Source: Belnapia arida (lineage in GTDB: Bacteria > Pseudomonadota > Alphaproteobacteria > Acetobacterales > Acetobacteraceae). From it: a DNA stretch of 64,000 bases. Position 1 is the first letter of the stretch, and every line of letters begins with the position of its first letter. Below the pieces are notes generated by a model. It worked only from the letters and a program-made list of their open reading frames with translations. It did not search any database and was not told where the DNA came from. Of this stretch, positions 1 to 11,219 are shown piece after piece. The stretch covers positions 186,001 to 250,000 of the forward strand of contig NZ_JAETWB010000005.1 of NCBI RefSeq assembly GCF_016773205.1, in the 5' to 3' direction. Made by a program: the position numbers and the translations under genes.

Positions 1-1824
1 CATGCCGGCCTGCTTGCCGGGCATGAATTCCAGCGCGCCATGGGTGCCGAAATGCAGCACCGCGTGGGCGGCGAAATCCTCGCGGATCCACCGGTAGAAG
101 GTGCTGAAGGCGTGGGTCGGGGCGAAGCCGTGCTCGAAGAGCAGGCGCATCGGGTCGCCCTCGTAGCCGAAGGCGGGCTGGATGCCGATGAAGACGTTGC
201 CGAGCTGGAGGCCGAGCACGAGGATGCCGGCGCCGTCGGTCTGCAGCTTGCCCGGCGCCGGGCCCCATTGCGCCTCGATCTCGGGCAGGTAGGCCTCGCG
301 GCGAAGGATGTCGTCGGTCGGGACGCGCAGCGCGACATTGGCATCCGTGCCGTAGCGGGCGCGGTTGCCGTCGAGGATCATGCCGCGGAGCTCGTCCACC
401 GTGGCCGGGACGTCGAGCGTGTAGCCGGCGTCGCGCAGGCCGACCAGCGTGTGGTGGAGCGAGGCGAAGACGCCGAGATAGGCGGCGGTGCCGGTGGCGC
501 CGCTGTTCGGCGGGAAGTTGAAGAGGATGATGGCGAGTTTGCGGGCCGCGCGCTCGGCCCGGCGAAGCTCGACGAGCCTAGCGATGCGGGCGGCGAGCAT
601 AGCGGCGCGCTCGGGATGGGCGGCCATCTCATGCGCGCTCTCGCCGTCGGAGGTGCCGGTGCGGCCGCCGAAGGTCATCGGCCAGATGCCGCCGTCGAGC
701 TCGGGGAGGGCGACCATCATCGTCGCCTCGACCGGCAGCAGGCCGCGGGCATCGGCCTGCCATTGCTCCATCGTCTGGAATTCGAGCGGGTGGGCGGCGA
801 TGTAGGGGATGTCGAGCTGGGCGAGGATCGCCTCGGCGGCGCGGGCGTCGTTGTAGGCGGGACCGCCGACAAGCGAGAAGCCGGTGAGCGAGACCAGCGC
901 GTCGATGCAGGCAACGCCGTCCTTCAGGAAGTAGCGCTCGATGGCCGGGCGCGAGTCGAGGCCGCTGGCGAAGGCGGGGATGACGCGGAGGCCGCGCGCC
1001 TCGAGCGCTGCAATGACGCCGGCATAATGGGCGGCGTTGTTGGCGAGGACGTAGGAGCGGAGGATCAGTAGGCCGGCAGTGCCGGCGCTGCCCGCGGCGG
1101 GCAGGTCCTCGACCCGCTCGGTGATGCGGGCAGCGACGCGGGGGTGGAAGAGGCCGACCTCCGGGTATTCGATCGGCGGGGCGGCGGGCTGCAGGCGTCC
1201 CTGCGGCTGCTGGCGGGGCCCCGTCGCGTAGCGGCCGACCAGCAGGCGGATCATGTTCGCCAGGTTCTCTTCCGAGCCGGCCAGCCAGTATTGCAGGGCG
1301 AGGAAGTAGGCGCGCACGTCCTGCGCGGTGCCGGGGACGAAGCGCAGCAGCCGCGGCAGCTGCCGCAGCATCTTCATCTGATCGCGGCCGCTGCTCTGGC
1401 CGCCGGGCTTGCGGTTGCCGCGCAGGCGCTTGAGCATGCCCATCACGCCCGTCGCCTCCGCATCCATGCGGAAGCGGCCGATGCGGGTGAGGCGCATCAC
1501 CTCGCCGGCGGAGAGCAGACCGAGCATCGCGTCGCAGCTCTCGCGCCGCGCGGCGAGAGCGGGGAGGACGGCCCGGATATGGTCCTCGAGGAAGAGCATG
1601 GAGGCGACGACGATGTCACCGCGGGCGATGTCGGCATGGCAGGCGGCGAGCGCCACCTCGTCCGAGCCCCATTGATCGGCGGCGTGGACGACCAGCGACA
1701 GGCCGGGGAGCTCGCGCCGCAGCGCCGTCACCGCATGCATCACCGCGCCGGACAAATGGCTGTCCATGGTGACGACCACCACGCGGATCGGCACGGCGCT
1801 AACGGCTGAAATGGGCTTTGGCAT
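1..1824 (-). CDS. bchH: magnesium chelatase subunit H (partial, C-terminal half missing)
   Basis: Large porphyrin-binding subunit of Mg-chelatase, which inserts Mg2+ into protoporphyrin IX with BchI and BchD as the first committed step of bacteriochlorophyll synthesis. Reading leftwards from the ATG at 1824 the frame stays open for 608 codons to the window edge. Recognisable BchH segments include [13 protein letters not shown] near residue 15 and, at the truncated end, the conserved [14 protein letters not shown] stretch. Family members are about 1200 residues, so only the N-terminal half is here. The start overlaps the bchB 3' end by 26 nt, implying translational coupling. It is the last gene visible in a bchF-bchN-bchB-bchH operon. 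The opposite-strand ORFs across this region are GC-rich shadows. Confidence 0.95.
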   Translation of the reverse strand, partial: MPKPISAVSAVPIRVVVVTMDSHLSGAVMHAVTALRRELPGLSLVVHAADQWGSDEVALAACHADIARGDIVVASMLFLEDHIRAVLPALAARRESCDAMLGLLSAGEVMRLTRIGRFRMDAEATGVMGMLKRLRGNRKPGGQSSGRDQMKMLRQLPRLLRFVPGTAQDVRAYFLALQYWLAGSEENLANMIRLLVGRYATGPRQQPQGRLQPAAPPIEYPEVGLFHPRVAARITERVEDLPAAGSAGTAGLLILRSYVLANNAAHYAGVIAALEARGLRVIPAFASGLDSRPAIERYFLKDGVACIDALVSLTGFSLVGGPAYNDARAAEAILAQLDIPYIAAHPLEFQTMEQWQADARGLLPVEATMMVALPELDGGIWPMTFGGRTGTSDGESAHEMAAHPERAAMLAARIARLVELRRAERAARKLAIILFNFPPNSGATGTAAYLGVFASLHHTLVGLRDAGYTLDVPATVDELRGMILDGNRARYGTDANVALRVPTDDILRREAYLPEIEAQWGPAPGKLQTDGAGILVLGLQLGNVFIGIQPAFGYEGDPMRLLFEHGFAPTHAFSTFYRWIREDFAAHAVLHFGTHGALEFMPGKQAGM

Positions 1825-3319
1825 CGTAGAGCGCCTCGATGGTGATTGTGCCGATGCCGTGTTCGGTGGCGTAGCGCTCCGTGTTCCTGCGGGCCTTGCC
1901 GCGGACGAAGAAGGGGATCTTGCCGAGTTCGCGCTCTGCCTCGGCGGCCCAGGTGAGGGTCGCCGGGGGCGTCGGCGCGGCGGTGGCCGTGGCGGCGGCC
2001 GCGCCGAGATGGGAGGGGGCGGCCTCGCCGTGGAACTCGAAGTCCTCGCGGAACATGCCGAGGAGGTGCTCCTCGAGGCCCATCATCAGCGGATGGACCC
2101 ATGTGTCGAAGAGGACGTTGGCGCCCTCGAAGCCCATCTGCGGCGAATAGCGCGCGGGGTAGTCCTGCACATGGACGGGGGCGGAGATGACGGCGCAGGG
2201 GATGCCGAGGCGTTTGGCCGTGTGGCGCTCCATCTGGGTGCCGAGGATCAGCTCGGGCTGGGCGGCCTGGATGGCGGCCTCGACTGCGAGGTAGTCGTCG
2301 GAGATGGTCGCCTCGATGCCATGGGCCTTGGCCGCGTCGCGCAGCTCGCGGGCCTGCTCGCGGGCGTAGCTGCCGAGGCCGACCAGGGTGAAGCCGAGTT
2401 CCTCGGTCGCCATGCGGGCGGCGGCCAGCGCATGGGTGGCGTCGCCGAAGACGAAGACGCGCTTGCCGGTCAGGTAGTTCGAGTCGACGGAGCGCGAGTA
2501 CCAGGCGGAGCGTGCGGTCTCGGCGGCGAGGATGGGGGCGGCATCGAGTCCCGCGAGGCCTGCGACCTCGGCGATGAACTCGCGCGTGGCGCCGAGGCCG
2601 ATGGGGATGGTCTTCGTCGCCGGCTGCGCATGGGCGCGGGTGAGCCAGGCGGCGGCGGGGCCGGCGATCTCGGGGTAGAGGACGATGTTGAAGTCGGCTT
2701 CGCCGAGGCGGGCGAGGTCGGCCGGCGTCGCGCCGAGCGGGGCGGTGACGTTGATGGCGACGCCCATGCGGGTGAGGAGATCGGTGATCTCGCGCAGGTC
2801 GTCGCGGTGGCGGAATCCGAGGGCGGTCGGGCCGAGGATGTTGCAGCTCGGCGTGCGGCCCTCGGCGCGCGGCGCGGGCGGGGCGCAGAGGCCGCGGACC
2901 AGGCGGTAGAAGGTCTCGGCGGCGCCCCAATTCTCCTTCTTCTGGTAGCTCGGCAGCTCCAGCGCGACGACGGGGATGGGCAGGCCGAGGGCGCGGGCGA
3001 GGCCGCCCGGGTCGTCCTGAATCAGCTCCGCCGTGCAGGAGGCGCCGACGATCATCGCCTGGGGCTGGAAGCGCTCGAAGGCCTCGCGGGCGGCGGTCTT
3101 GAACAGCTCGGCCGTGTCGCCGCCGAGGTCGCGCGCCTGGAAGGTGGTGTAGGTGACGGGCGGGCGGTCGCCGCGCCGCTCGATCATGGTGAAGAGCAGG
3201 TCGGCATAGGTGTCGCCCTGCGGCGCGTGCAGCACGTAGTGCAGGCCCAGCATGGCGGTGGCGACGCGCATCGCGCCGATATGCGGGGGACCTTCGTAGG
3301 TCCAGACGGCGAGCTGCAT
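1799..3319 (-). CDS. bchB: light-independent protochlorophyllide reductase subunit B
   Basis: Catalytic NB-protein subunit of dark-operative protochlorophyllide oxidoreductase (DPOR), a nitrogenase-like enzyme that reduces ring D of protochlorophyllide using electrons from BchL. The 506-residue length fits the family. Asp36, the unusual non-cysteine ligand of the NB [4Fe-4S] cluster, is present (APQGD), as is a cysteine at position 94 in VGASCTAEL. The C-terminal ~50 residues form the small protochlorophyllide-reductase domain, ending in [12 protein letters not shown]. The gene lies 4 bp downstream of bchN and overlaps bchH by 26 nt. No partner bchL is visible; it presumably lies beyond the left edge. 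Confidence 0.97.
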   Translation of the reverse strand: MQLAVWTYEGPPHIGAMRVATAMLGLHYVLHAPQGDTYADLLFTMIERRGDRPPVTYTTFQARDLGGDTAELFKTAAREAFERFQPQAMIVGASCTAELIQDDPGGLARALGLPIPVVALELPSYQKKENWGAAETFYRLVRGLCAPPAPRAEGRTPSCNILGPTALGFRHRDDLREITDLLTRMGVAINVTAPLGATPADLARLGEADFNIVLYPEIAGPAAAWLTRAHAQPATKTIPIGLGATREFIAEVAGLAGLDAAPILAAETARSAWYSRSVDSNYLTGKRVFVFGDATHALAAARMATEELGFTLVGLGSYAREQARELRDAAKAHGIEATISDDYLAVEAAIQAAQPELILGTQMERHTAKRLGIPCAVISAPVHVQDYPARYSPQMGFEGANVLFDTWVHPLMMGLEEHLLGMFREDFEFHGEAAPSHLGAAAATATAAPTPPATLTWAAEAERELGKIPFFVRGKARRNTERYATEHGIGTITIEALYDAKAHFSR

Positions 3320-3323
3320 GGCG

Positions 3324-5170
<1,847 letters not shown>

Positions 5171-5346
5171 TGCTTGACAACCCTCTGCTCAGAAGGTCCG
5201 CTGAGGAACCGGTGCGAAGGCGATGCCATCGGAGGCGTTGCTTGGTACGGAAATACCTGCATCACCTGCTCGCATCGTTCTTGTACCGGCTGCCCTCCCG
5301 TTGCGTGACGCTCAGTGATGGAAGGCTAGGGCTGCCGGCTTCAGAG

Positions 5347-5364
5347 TGTCAAGCTCGATTGACG
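5347..5364. promoter_or_regulatory. probable second PpsR operator, TGT-N12-ACG
   Basis: TGT at 5347-5349 followed 12 bases later by ACG, one mismatch from the PpsR palindrome. The centre is 185 bp from the exact site. PpsR commonly uses paired sites, either adjacent or distant, so cooperative or looped binding across the divergent region is plausible. The left half (TGTCAA) reads as TTGACA on the minus strand and might also be a -35 element for bchF, but no good -10 follows it. Confidence 0.5.
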
Positions 5365-5374
5365 TAAAGACAGA

Positions 5375-5404
5375 TTGACATTCATCCGGGCCGGAGCCGA
5401 TAGT
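5375..5404 (+). promoter_or_regulatory. sigma-70-like promoter of the aerR-ppsR operon
   Basis: A perfect TTGACA at 5375-5380 is followed after 18 bp by GATAGT (5399-5404, four of six -10 positions). It lies just downstream of the near-consensus PpsR operator and about 20 bp before the aerR ATG, which has a GGGAGA ribosome-binding site at 5412. The arrangement would allow PpsR to autoregulate its own operon; this is inferred. Confidence 0.5.
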
Positions 5405-5423
5405 TTTCGGCGGGAGACAACCA

Positions 5424-6302
5424 ATGGCCGCCATGGGACAAACCGCCGGCTCTACCTTGCGCCGGAACCTGTCTAAGGCCCTGGCGGAAGCCGGTGCAGA
5501 CCCGGCCCCGCGCCCCCCCCTCGTCGAATCGCAACGTCCGGGTCATTCTCCCCGCTTCGGCGACGCGCTGGCGGCCGAGGTGATTCCCCGCCTCCGCCTT
5601 GCCCATGCCGTCCAGTCGAGGAGTCTCGCCTTGGCCGACACGGCACCCATCGATGCGCTTGGCGCCATGCTGCTGCAGCATGACTTCGCCTCCGCGGTGG
5701 CCTATGTCGAGGCGACGCACCGGTCGGGCATGGCGGTCGAGGACGTCTACCTGGACCTGCTGGCGCCGACCGCCCGGCTGCTCGGGCAGTTCTGGGCCGA
5801 TGACGTGTGCGACTTCGCCACGGTGACCCTAGGGCTCGGGCAGCTCCGCCGCATCCGGGAAAGCCTCGTTTCGCATCTCGTCGAGGGGGCGCAGCCGCTG
5901 CGCGCGGCCGGGCACAGCGTGCTGCTCGTGCCGGTGCCGGGCGAGCAGCATGTCTTCGGCCTCGAAATGGTGGCGGACTTCTTCCGCCGCGCCGGGTGGC
6001 AGGCGCAATCCGTGCCGATCCGATCGATCAGCGACCTGACCGGCATGCTGCGGCGTGTGCACGTGGACATCCTTGGCCTGACACTGGGAGGGACGCAGCG
6101 GATGGACCTGTTGGCAGCGACTATCCGCAAGGCAAGGCAGGCCTCGCGCAACCGTGGCATGGCGGTGATGGTGGGGGGGCCGGCCTTCGTCGGCCATCCC
6201 GAATATGCAGCCCTCGTCGGGGCCGACGCCACAGCAGCGGATGCGAGGGAAGCGCCGATCCAGGCGGCGCGGCTGCTGCGCTTGTTGGTGGAGCGGGCCT
6301 GA
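5424..6302 (+). CDS. ppaA: AerR/PpaA-type cobalamin-binding antirepressor of PpsR
   Basis: AerR/PpaA proteins bind cobalamin through a SCHIC-type B12 domain and modulate PpsR/CrtJ in response to light and oxygen. The 292 residues comprise a basic, proline-rich N-terminus (about 1-55), a helical cap with FWADDVCDFATVTLG near residue 123, and a B12-binding Rossmann domain from about 165. His176 in VPGEQHVFG is at the position of the family's axial cobalamin ligand. LGLTLGG and the GGPAF segments are also family-like. It is 66 bp upstream of ppsR on the same strand, the conserved order in purple bacteria. I prefer the ATG at 5424 because of the GGGAGA upstream. Confidence 0.9.
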   Translation: MAAMGQTAGSTLRRNLSKALAEAGADPAPRPPLVESQRPGHSPRFGDALAAEVIPRLRLAHAVQSRSLALADTAPIDALGAMLLQHDFASAVAYVEATHRSGMAVEDVYLDLLAPTARLLGQFWADDVCDFATVTLGLGQLRRIRESLVSHLVEGAQPLRAAGHSVLLVPVPGEQHVFGLEMVADFFRRAGWQAQSVPIRSISDLTGMLRRVHVDILGLTLGGTQRMDLLAATIRKARQASRNRGMAVMVGGPAFVGHPEYAALVGADATAADAREAPIQAARLLRLLVERA

Positions 6303-6368
6303 GGCAAGGTCTGGCCAAAACTTCCAGGGAGGAAGCGTCCCCTTATCGAATGAAGGAATCTCTCGCCC

Positions 6369-7799
6369 GTGAAGGCGTTTAAGGCCCCGAAGACATCGCT
6401 GGGCAATCTCGATGCGGAAGCCGCCGCAATCCTGATCACCGCCGCGGCGGATATCGCCCTCATCATCGATGAGCATGGCGTCATCCGAGACGTCGCCTTC
6501 AACAGCGAGGACCTCGCCGCGGAGATGGAGGGCGAGGAGAGCTGGCTCGGCCGGCCCTGGCTCGACACCGTGGCGGAGGACAGCCGGCCGAAGGTGGAGG
6601 CCATGCTGAAGGATGTGGCCGACCGCGCCCTGCCGCGCTGGCGGCACATCAACCAGGGTGCCGGCAGGGACGGCTCGGTGCCGATCCTTTTCTCGACCGT
6701 GCGGGTCGGCGAAGGCGGACGGGTTGTTGCCTTCGGGCGGGACCTCAGGCCCCTCTCCTTGCTGCAGCAGCGGCTGGTCGAGGCGCAGCAGTCGATCGAC
6801 CGCGACTATGCGCGGCTGCGCCATGCCGAGACGCGCTACCGCATGCTGTTCCAGCTCTGGACCGAGCCGGTGCTGATTCTCGACGCGGCGACGCTCGCGG
6901 TGCTCGAGGCCAACCGCGCGGCGGACCAGCTGCTCGGCCGCGGCGGCAAGCGGGGCACGGTACGTATCTTCCTCGACGTCTTCGCAGAGCGCGCGCGGGA
7001 GCGCATCCAGCTGATGCTGGCCGGGATGCGGGCGACGGGCCGCGCGGAGGATGTGCAAGCCGTGCTGCAGGAGGATGGGCGGGACGTGCTGGTCTCCGCC
7101 ACGCCTTTCCGGCAGGAGAATGCGAGCCTGGTGCTGGTGCGGCTGACCTATCCGCAGGGCGAGGCCGGGGCGGTGGTGCTGCCGCGCGCCAAGTCGAAGA
7201 TGCTGCGGCTGGTCGAAAGCGTGCCGGATGCCTTCGTCGTCACCGAGCAGGACGGCCGCATCGTCACCGCCAATGCGGCCTTCATCGAGATGGCGCAGCT
7301 CGGCGCCGAGGAGCAGGCGGTGGGGCAGCCGCTGGAGCGCTGGCTCGGCCAGCCGGGCGTCGAGATGGAGGTGCTGACCGCCAATCTCCGCCAGCGCGGG
7401 CCGGTGCGGCTCTTCGCCACGACGCTGCGGGGCGAGTATGGCGCGACGGTCGATGTGGAGATCTCCGCCGTCACGGTGATGAACGGCACGGGGCCCTGCT
7501 TCGGCTTCGCCATCCGTGACATCGGCACCCGAGTGACGGCGCCGGGGCGGGCGGCGGGGCGGGCGCCGAGATCCGTCGAGCAGCTGACCGAGCTGATCGG
7601 GCAGGTGCCGCTGAAGGACCTGGTGCGCGAGGCGACCGACGTGATCGAGCGGCTCTGCATCGAGGCGGCGCTCGAGCTGACGGGCGACAACCGTGCCTCG
7701 GCTGCCGAGATGCTCGGGCTCAGCCGGCAGAGCCTCTATGTGAAGCTCCGGCGCTACGGGCTCGGCGACCTGCCGGCCGAGAACGACGGAATGGGATGA
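6369..7799 (+). CDS. ppsR: transcriptional repressor PpsR/CrtJ of photosynthesis genes
   Basis: PpsR represses bch, crt and puc promoters by binding TGT-N12-ACA. The 476 residues show an N-terminal PAS-like region (about 20-125), a Q-linker helix, PAS1 (about 155-265), PAS2 (about 278-385), and a C-terminal Fis-type helix-turn-helix (about 432-470, with NRASAAEMLGLSRQSLYVKL). The GTG start at 6369 follows AAGGA at a good distance. Only two cysteines are present: Cys377 at the end of PAS2 and Cys430 just before the HTH. The latter matches the conserved redox/persulfide cysteine, but the PAS1 cysteine used for the intramolecular disulfide in Rhodobacter is absent. bchG follows after 4 bp. Confidence 0.95.
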   Translation: MKAFKAPKTSLGNLDAEAAAILITAAADIALIIDEHGVIRDVAFNSEDLAAEMEGEESWLGRPWLDTVAEDSRPKVEAMLKDVADRALPRWRHINQGAGRDGSVPILFSTVRVGEGGRVVAFGRDLRPLSLLQQRLVEAQQSIDRDYARLRHAETRYRMLFQLWTEPVLILDAATLAVLEANRAADQLLGRGGKRGTVRIFLDVFAERARERIQLMLAGMRATGRAEDVQAVLQEDGRDVLVSATPFRQENASLVLVRLTYPQGEAGAVVLPRAKSKMLRLVESVPDAFVVTEQDGRIVTANAAFIEMAQLGAEEQAVGQPLERWLGQPGVEMEVLTANLRQRGPVRLFATTLRGEYGATVDVEISAVTVMNGTGPCFGFAIRDIGTRVTAPGRAAGRAPRSVEQLTELIGQVPLKDLVREATDVIERLCIEAALELTGDNRASAAEMLGLSRQSLYVKLRRYGLGDLPAENDGMG

Positions 7800-7803
7800 C
7801 CGC

Positions 7804-8703
7804 ATGAGCGACCGTGCCCTCCGCTTCGACCCCGCCGCCTGCCTCGAGTTGCTGAAGCCGATCACCTGGTTCGCGCCGATGTGGGCCTTCTCCTGCGGCG
7901 TGGTGTCGTCGGGCGTGGGAGGCGCGGGGCGCTGGCATGTGATCGCGGCGGGGCTGCTGCTGACCGGGCCGCTGGTCTGCGGCACGAGCCAGGCGATCAA
8001 CGACTGGTTCGACCGGCATGTCGATGCGATCAACGAGCCGGGGCGGCCAATCCCTTCGGGGCGCATCCCCGGGCGATGGGGACTCTATATCGCCATCCTC
8101 TGGACGCTGGTCTCGCTCGCCGTGGCCACGGTGCTCGGGGTGTGGGGGTTCGCGGCGACGGTGCTGGGGCTGGCGCTGGCCTGGGCCTACAGCGCGCCGC
8201 CACTGCGGCTGAAGGCGAATGGCTGGTGGGGCAATGCGGCCTGCGGCGCCTGCTACGAGGGGCTGCCCTGGATCACCGGCGCGGCGGTGCTCGGGGCGGC
8301 GGCACCGGATGGGCGGGTGCTCGCCATCGCCGCGCTCTACAGCATCGGCGCACATGGGATCATGACGCTGAACGACTTCAAGTCGGTCGAGGGCGATGCC
8401 CGCATGGGCGTCGGCTCCCTCCCCGTGAAGCTCGGTGTGGAGCCGGCGGCGCAGCTGGCCTGCGTGGTGATGGCGGTGCCGCAGGTGGTCGTGGTCGCGC
8501 TGCTGTTGAGCTGGGGGAGCGCCTGGCAGGCGGGGGCCATCGGCCTGCTGCTCGCGGTGCAGCTCTGGCTGATGCAGAAGCTGCTGGCCGATCCGCGCGG
8601 CAAGGCGCCCTGGTACAACGGCACGGGCACGACGCTCTATGTGCTCGGGATGCTCTTCGCGGCCTTCGCAATCCGTTCCCCCTTGGGGCCGGTGCTGCCG
8701 TGA
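7804..8703 (+). CDS. bchG: bacteriochlorophyll synthase (geranylgeranyl/phytyl transferase)
   Basis: UbiA-family integral membrane prenyltransferase that esterifies bacteriochlorophyllide a with a C20 prenyl diphosphate. The first aspartate-rich motif DRHVD is at residues 70-74 within NDWFDRHVDAINEPGRPIPS, and the second, DFKSVEGD, is at 191-198. LLKPITWFAPMWAFSCG near the N-terminus is also typical of BchG. About eight or nine hydrophobic segments are visible in 299 residues. It starts 4 bp after ppsR and its stop overlaps the GTG of the next gene, so the pigment-tail genes are co-transcribed with the regulators. Confidence 0.96.
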   Translation: MSDRALRFDPAACLELLKPITWFAPMWAFSCGVVSSGVGGAGRWHVIAAGLLLTGPLVCGTSQAINDWFDRHVDAINEPGRPIPSGRIPGRWGLYIAILWTLVSLAVATVLGVWGFAATVLGLALAWAYSAPPLRLKANGWWGNAACGACYEGLPWITGAAVLGAAAPDGRVLAIAALYSIGAHGIMTLNDFKSVEGDARMGVGSLPVKLGVEPAAQLACVVMAVPQVVVVALLLSWGSAWQAGAIGLLLAVQLWLMQKLLADPRGKAPWYNGTGTTLYVLGMLFAAFAIRSPLGPVLP

Positions 8704-9995
8704 TCGGCTGGCTCGGCATCCTGCGCCTCGGGCTGGTGCAGACCTCGCTCGGGGCGGTCGTCGTGCTGACGACCTCGGCGATCAACCGGGTGATGGTGGT
8801 GGAGCTGGGGCTGCCGGCGACCATCCCCGGCCTGCTCGTCGCTCTGCATTACGCGGTGCAGCTGATGCGGCCGGCGATGGGGTATGGGTCGGATGCCGGT
8901 GGCAGGCGGACGCCATGGATCATCGGCGGCGTCGGGGTGCTGGCGCTGGGCGGCATCGGCGCGGCGCTGGCGACGGGGCTGATGGCGGAGTGGCGCGTGG
9001 CCGGGCTGGCGTTGGCAGCCGCGTCCTTCGTGATGATCGGGCTCGGCGTGGGCGCGGCGGGGACGTCGCTGCTGGCGCTGCTGGCCACGAGGGTGGCGCC
9101 GGCACGGCGGGCGCCGGCGGCGACCATCGTCTGGCTGATGATGATCTTCGGCTTCATCGTGACGACGGCAGTGGCGGGGCGGTTCCTCGATCCCTTCTCG
9201 CCGGCACGGCTGCTGGCGGTGGCGGCGGTGGTCTCGGGCCTCGCCCTGTTGGTGACGGTGCTGGCGGTCTGGGGAATGGAGCCCAAGGCACTCCGCACAG
9301 AACCCGACACCGCGCCGCGGGCCGGGTTTCGGGCGGCACTTGCGGAAATCTGGGATGAGCGGCAGGCGCGGCAGTTCACCGTCTTCGTCTTCGTCTCGAT
9401 GCTCGCCTACAGCGCGCAGGACCTGATCCTCGAACCCTTCGGGGGCGTCGTCTTCGGCCTCTCGCTCGGGGAGACGACGAAGCTGGCCTCGCTGCAGCAT
9501 GGCGGGGTCTTCGGCGGGATGATCCTGGTGGCGGTGCTCGGCGGGCGGTTCGGTTCGCTGAAGGGCTGGACGGTGGCAGGATGCGCTGCCTCGGCGGTGG
9601 CGCTGTTCGGGCTGGCTGGAGCCGGTGCGGTGGGGCCGGGCTGGCCGCTCGGTGCGTCCTATGTGGCGCTCGGGGTGGCCAACGGCGCCTTCGCGGCGGC
9701 GGCGATCGCCACGATGATGCAGCTCGCCGGCCAGGGGCGCGGCGGGCGCGAGGGGATGCGCATGGGTCTCTGGGGCGCGGCGCAGGCCATCGCCTTCGGG
9801 CTCGGCGGGCTGGCGGGGGCGGGGGCGAGCGACCTGGCGCGCAGCCTCATCGCCTCGGCGCCCATCGCCTACGGCACGGTGTTCTGCGGCGAGGCGGCGC
9901 TCTTCCTCGTCTCGGGCGTGCTGGCGGCGAGGATCGGCCGTGCGGCGGCGCCGGGGCTTCGCCTCGGCGGGCTCGCCGCGTCGCGCAACGGATAA
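8700..9995 (+). CDS. BCH2/PucC-family MFS transporter of the photosynthesis cluster
   Basis: A 431-residue, 12-segment major-facilitator protein of the PucC/LhaA/BCD family, tied to bacteriochlorophyll delivery or light-harvesting assembly. It matches the ORF conventionally found between bchG and bchP (bch2/orf428). The family N-terminus LGILRLGLVQTSLGAVVVLT and the loop GYGSDAGGRRTPWI are visible. The GTG start at 8700 overlaps the bchG stop (GTGA), and the upstream extension of the same frame is a bchG shadow. It could be called pucC-like, but the position favours the BCH2 subfamily. The transported substrate is not established. Confidence 0.88.
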   Translation: MIGWLGILRLGLVQTSLGAVVVLTTSAINRVMVVELGLPATIPGLLVALHYAVQLMRPAMGYGSDAGGRRTPWIIGGVGVLALGGIGAALATGLMAEWRVAGLALAAASFVMIGLGVGAAGTSLLALLATRVAPARRAPAATIVWLMMIFGFIVTTAVAGRFLDPFSPARLLAVAAVVSGLALLVTVLAVWGMEPKALRTEPDTAPRAGFRAALAEIWDERQARQFTVFVFVSMLAYSAQDLILEPFGGVVFGLSLGETTKLASLQHGGVFGGMILVAVLGGRFGSLKGWTVAGCAASAVALFGLAGAGAVGPGWPLGASYVALGVANGAFAAAAIATMMQLAGQGRGGREGMRMGLWGAAQAIAFGLGGLAGAGASDLARSLIASAPIAYGTVFCGEAALFLVSGVLAARIGRAAAPGLRLGGLAASRNG

Positions 9996-10013
9996 GAATC
10001 GGGAGGAACGACC

Positions 10014-11204
10014 ATGGCCAACGAGCCGGGAAGCTTCGATGTCGTCGTGGTCGGCGGCGGGCCCTCCGGGGCGACGGCGGCAGATGACCTGGCGCAAGCC
10101 GGGCGGCGGGTGCTGCTGCTCGACAAGGCAGGACGGATCAAGCCCTGCGGCGGCGCCATCCCGCCCCGTCTGGTGCGCGACTTCGACATCCCCGACCGCA
10201 TCATCGTGGCGCGGGTGAATGCGGCGCGGATGATCGCGCCCTCCGCGCGCGAGGTCGACATGCCGATCGAAGGCGGCTTCGTCGGCATGGTGGACCGGGA
10301 GCATTTCGACGAATTCCTGCGAGTACGCGCGGCGGAGAACGGGGCGGAGCGCGCCACGGGCAGCTTCGAGCGGATCGAGCATGAGGCGGATGGGACGGCG
10401 GTCGTCGTCTATGCCGCAAAGGATGGCGCCGAGGTGCGCGTCAGGACGCGGCTGGTGATCGGCGCCGACGGGGCGAAGAGCAAGGTGGCGAAGCAGGAGG
10501 TGCCGGCGGCAGCCAAGGTGCCCTGCGTCTTCGCCTATCATGAGATCGTCGCCTCGCCGGCCGATGGCACGGGCAGCTTCGACGCGAAGCGTTGCGATGT
10601 TTTCTACCAGGGGCGGCACTCGCCGGATTTCTACTCCTGGATCTTCCCGCATGGGGAGACGACGAGCATCGGCACCGGCTCCGCCCATAAAGGCTTCTCG
10701 CTACGCAGCTCGGTCGGCGCGCTGCGCGAGGCGACGGGGCTGGCGGGGCAGGCGACGATCCGCCGCGAGGGGGCGCCGATCCCGATGAAGCCGGCCAAGC
10801 GCTGGGACAACGGGCGCGACGTGGTGCTGGCGGGGGATGCGGCGGGCGTAGTCGCGCCGGCCTCGGGCGAGGGCATCTACTATGCCATGCTCGGCGGCAG
10901 GCTGGCGGCGGAGGCGGCGGAGGCCTGCCTCGCCACGGGCGACGCGCGGGCGCTCGGCCTCGCGCGCAAGCGCTTCATGAAAGCGCATGGCCGCGTCTTC
11001 TGGATCCTCGGGATCATGCAGTATTTCTGGTATTCCTCCGACAAGCGGCGGGAGAAGTTCGTCGCCATCTGCGAGGACAAGGATGTCCAGCGGCTGACCT
11101 GGGAATCCTACATGAACAAGGAATTGGTCCGCCGCGATCCGCTCGCGCATGTTCGGATTTTCTTCAAGGATCTGGCCCATCTTTTCGGCTTCGCCCGCGC
11201 CTGA
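10014..11204 (+). CDS. bchP: geranylgeranyl diphosphate/bacteriochlorophyll reductase
   Basis: FAD-dependent reductase that saturates three double bonds of the geranylgeranyl tail to phytyl. The N-terminal dinucleotide-binding motif GGGPSG is at residues 14-19 (DVVVVGGGPSGATAADDLA), followed by the substrate-side KPCGGAIPPRL segment. The second FAD motif appears as VVLAGDAAGVVAPASGEGIYYA. The C-terminal FWYSSDKRREKFVAICEDKDVQ stretch is diagnostic for BchP/ChlP. Length 396 is normal. A GGGAGGA sits upstream of the ATG. It closes the phytylation module bchG-BCH2-bchP and is followed 15 bp later by hemC. Confidence 0.96.
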   Translation: MANEPGSFDVVVVGGGPSGATAADDLAQAGRRVLLLDKAGRIKPCGGAIPPRLVRDFDIPDRIIVARVNAARMIAPSAREVDMPIEGGFVGMVDREHFDEFLRVRAAENGAERATGSFERIEHEADGTAVVVYAAKDGAEVRVRTRLVIGADGAKSKVAKQEVPAAAKVPCVFAYHEIVASPADGTGSFDAKRCDVFYQGRHSPDFYSWIFPHGETTSIGTGSAHKGFSLRSSVGALREATGLAGQATIRREGAPIPMKPAKRWDNGRDVVLAGDAAGVVAPASGEGIYYAMLGGRLAAEAAEACLATGDARALGLARKRFMKAHGRVFWILGIMQYFWYSSDKRREKFVAICEDKDVQRLTWESYMNKELVRRDPLAHVRIFFKDLAHLFGFARA

Positions 11205-11219
11205 GCAGGAGTGCCCTCG

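Noticed and set aside
40-1071. Long plus-strand ORF (343 codons) at the left edge
   Set aside because: It lies antisense to the clearly conserved bchH frame; composition is Ala/Gly/Glu/Val-rich as expected of a GC-rich shadow.
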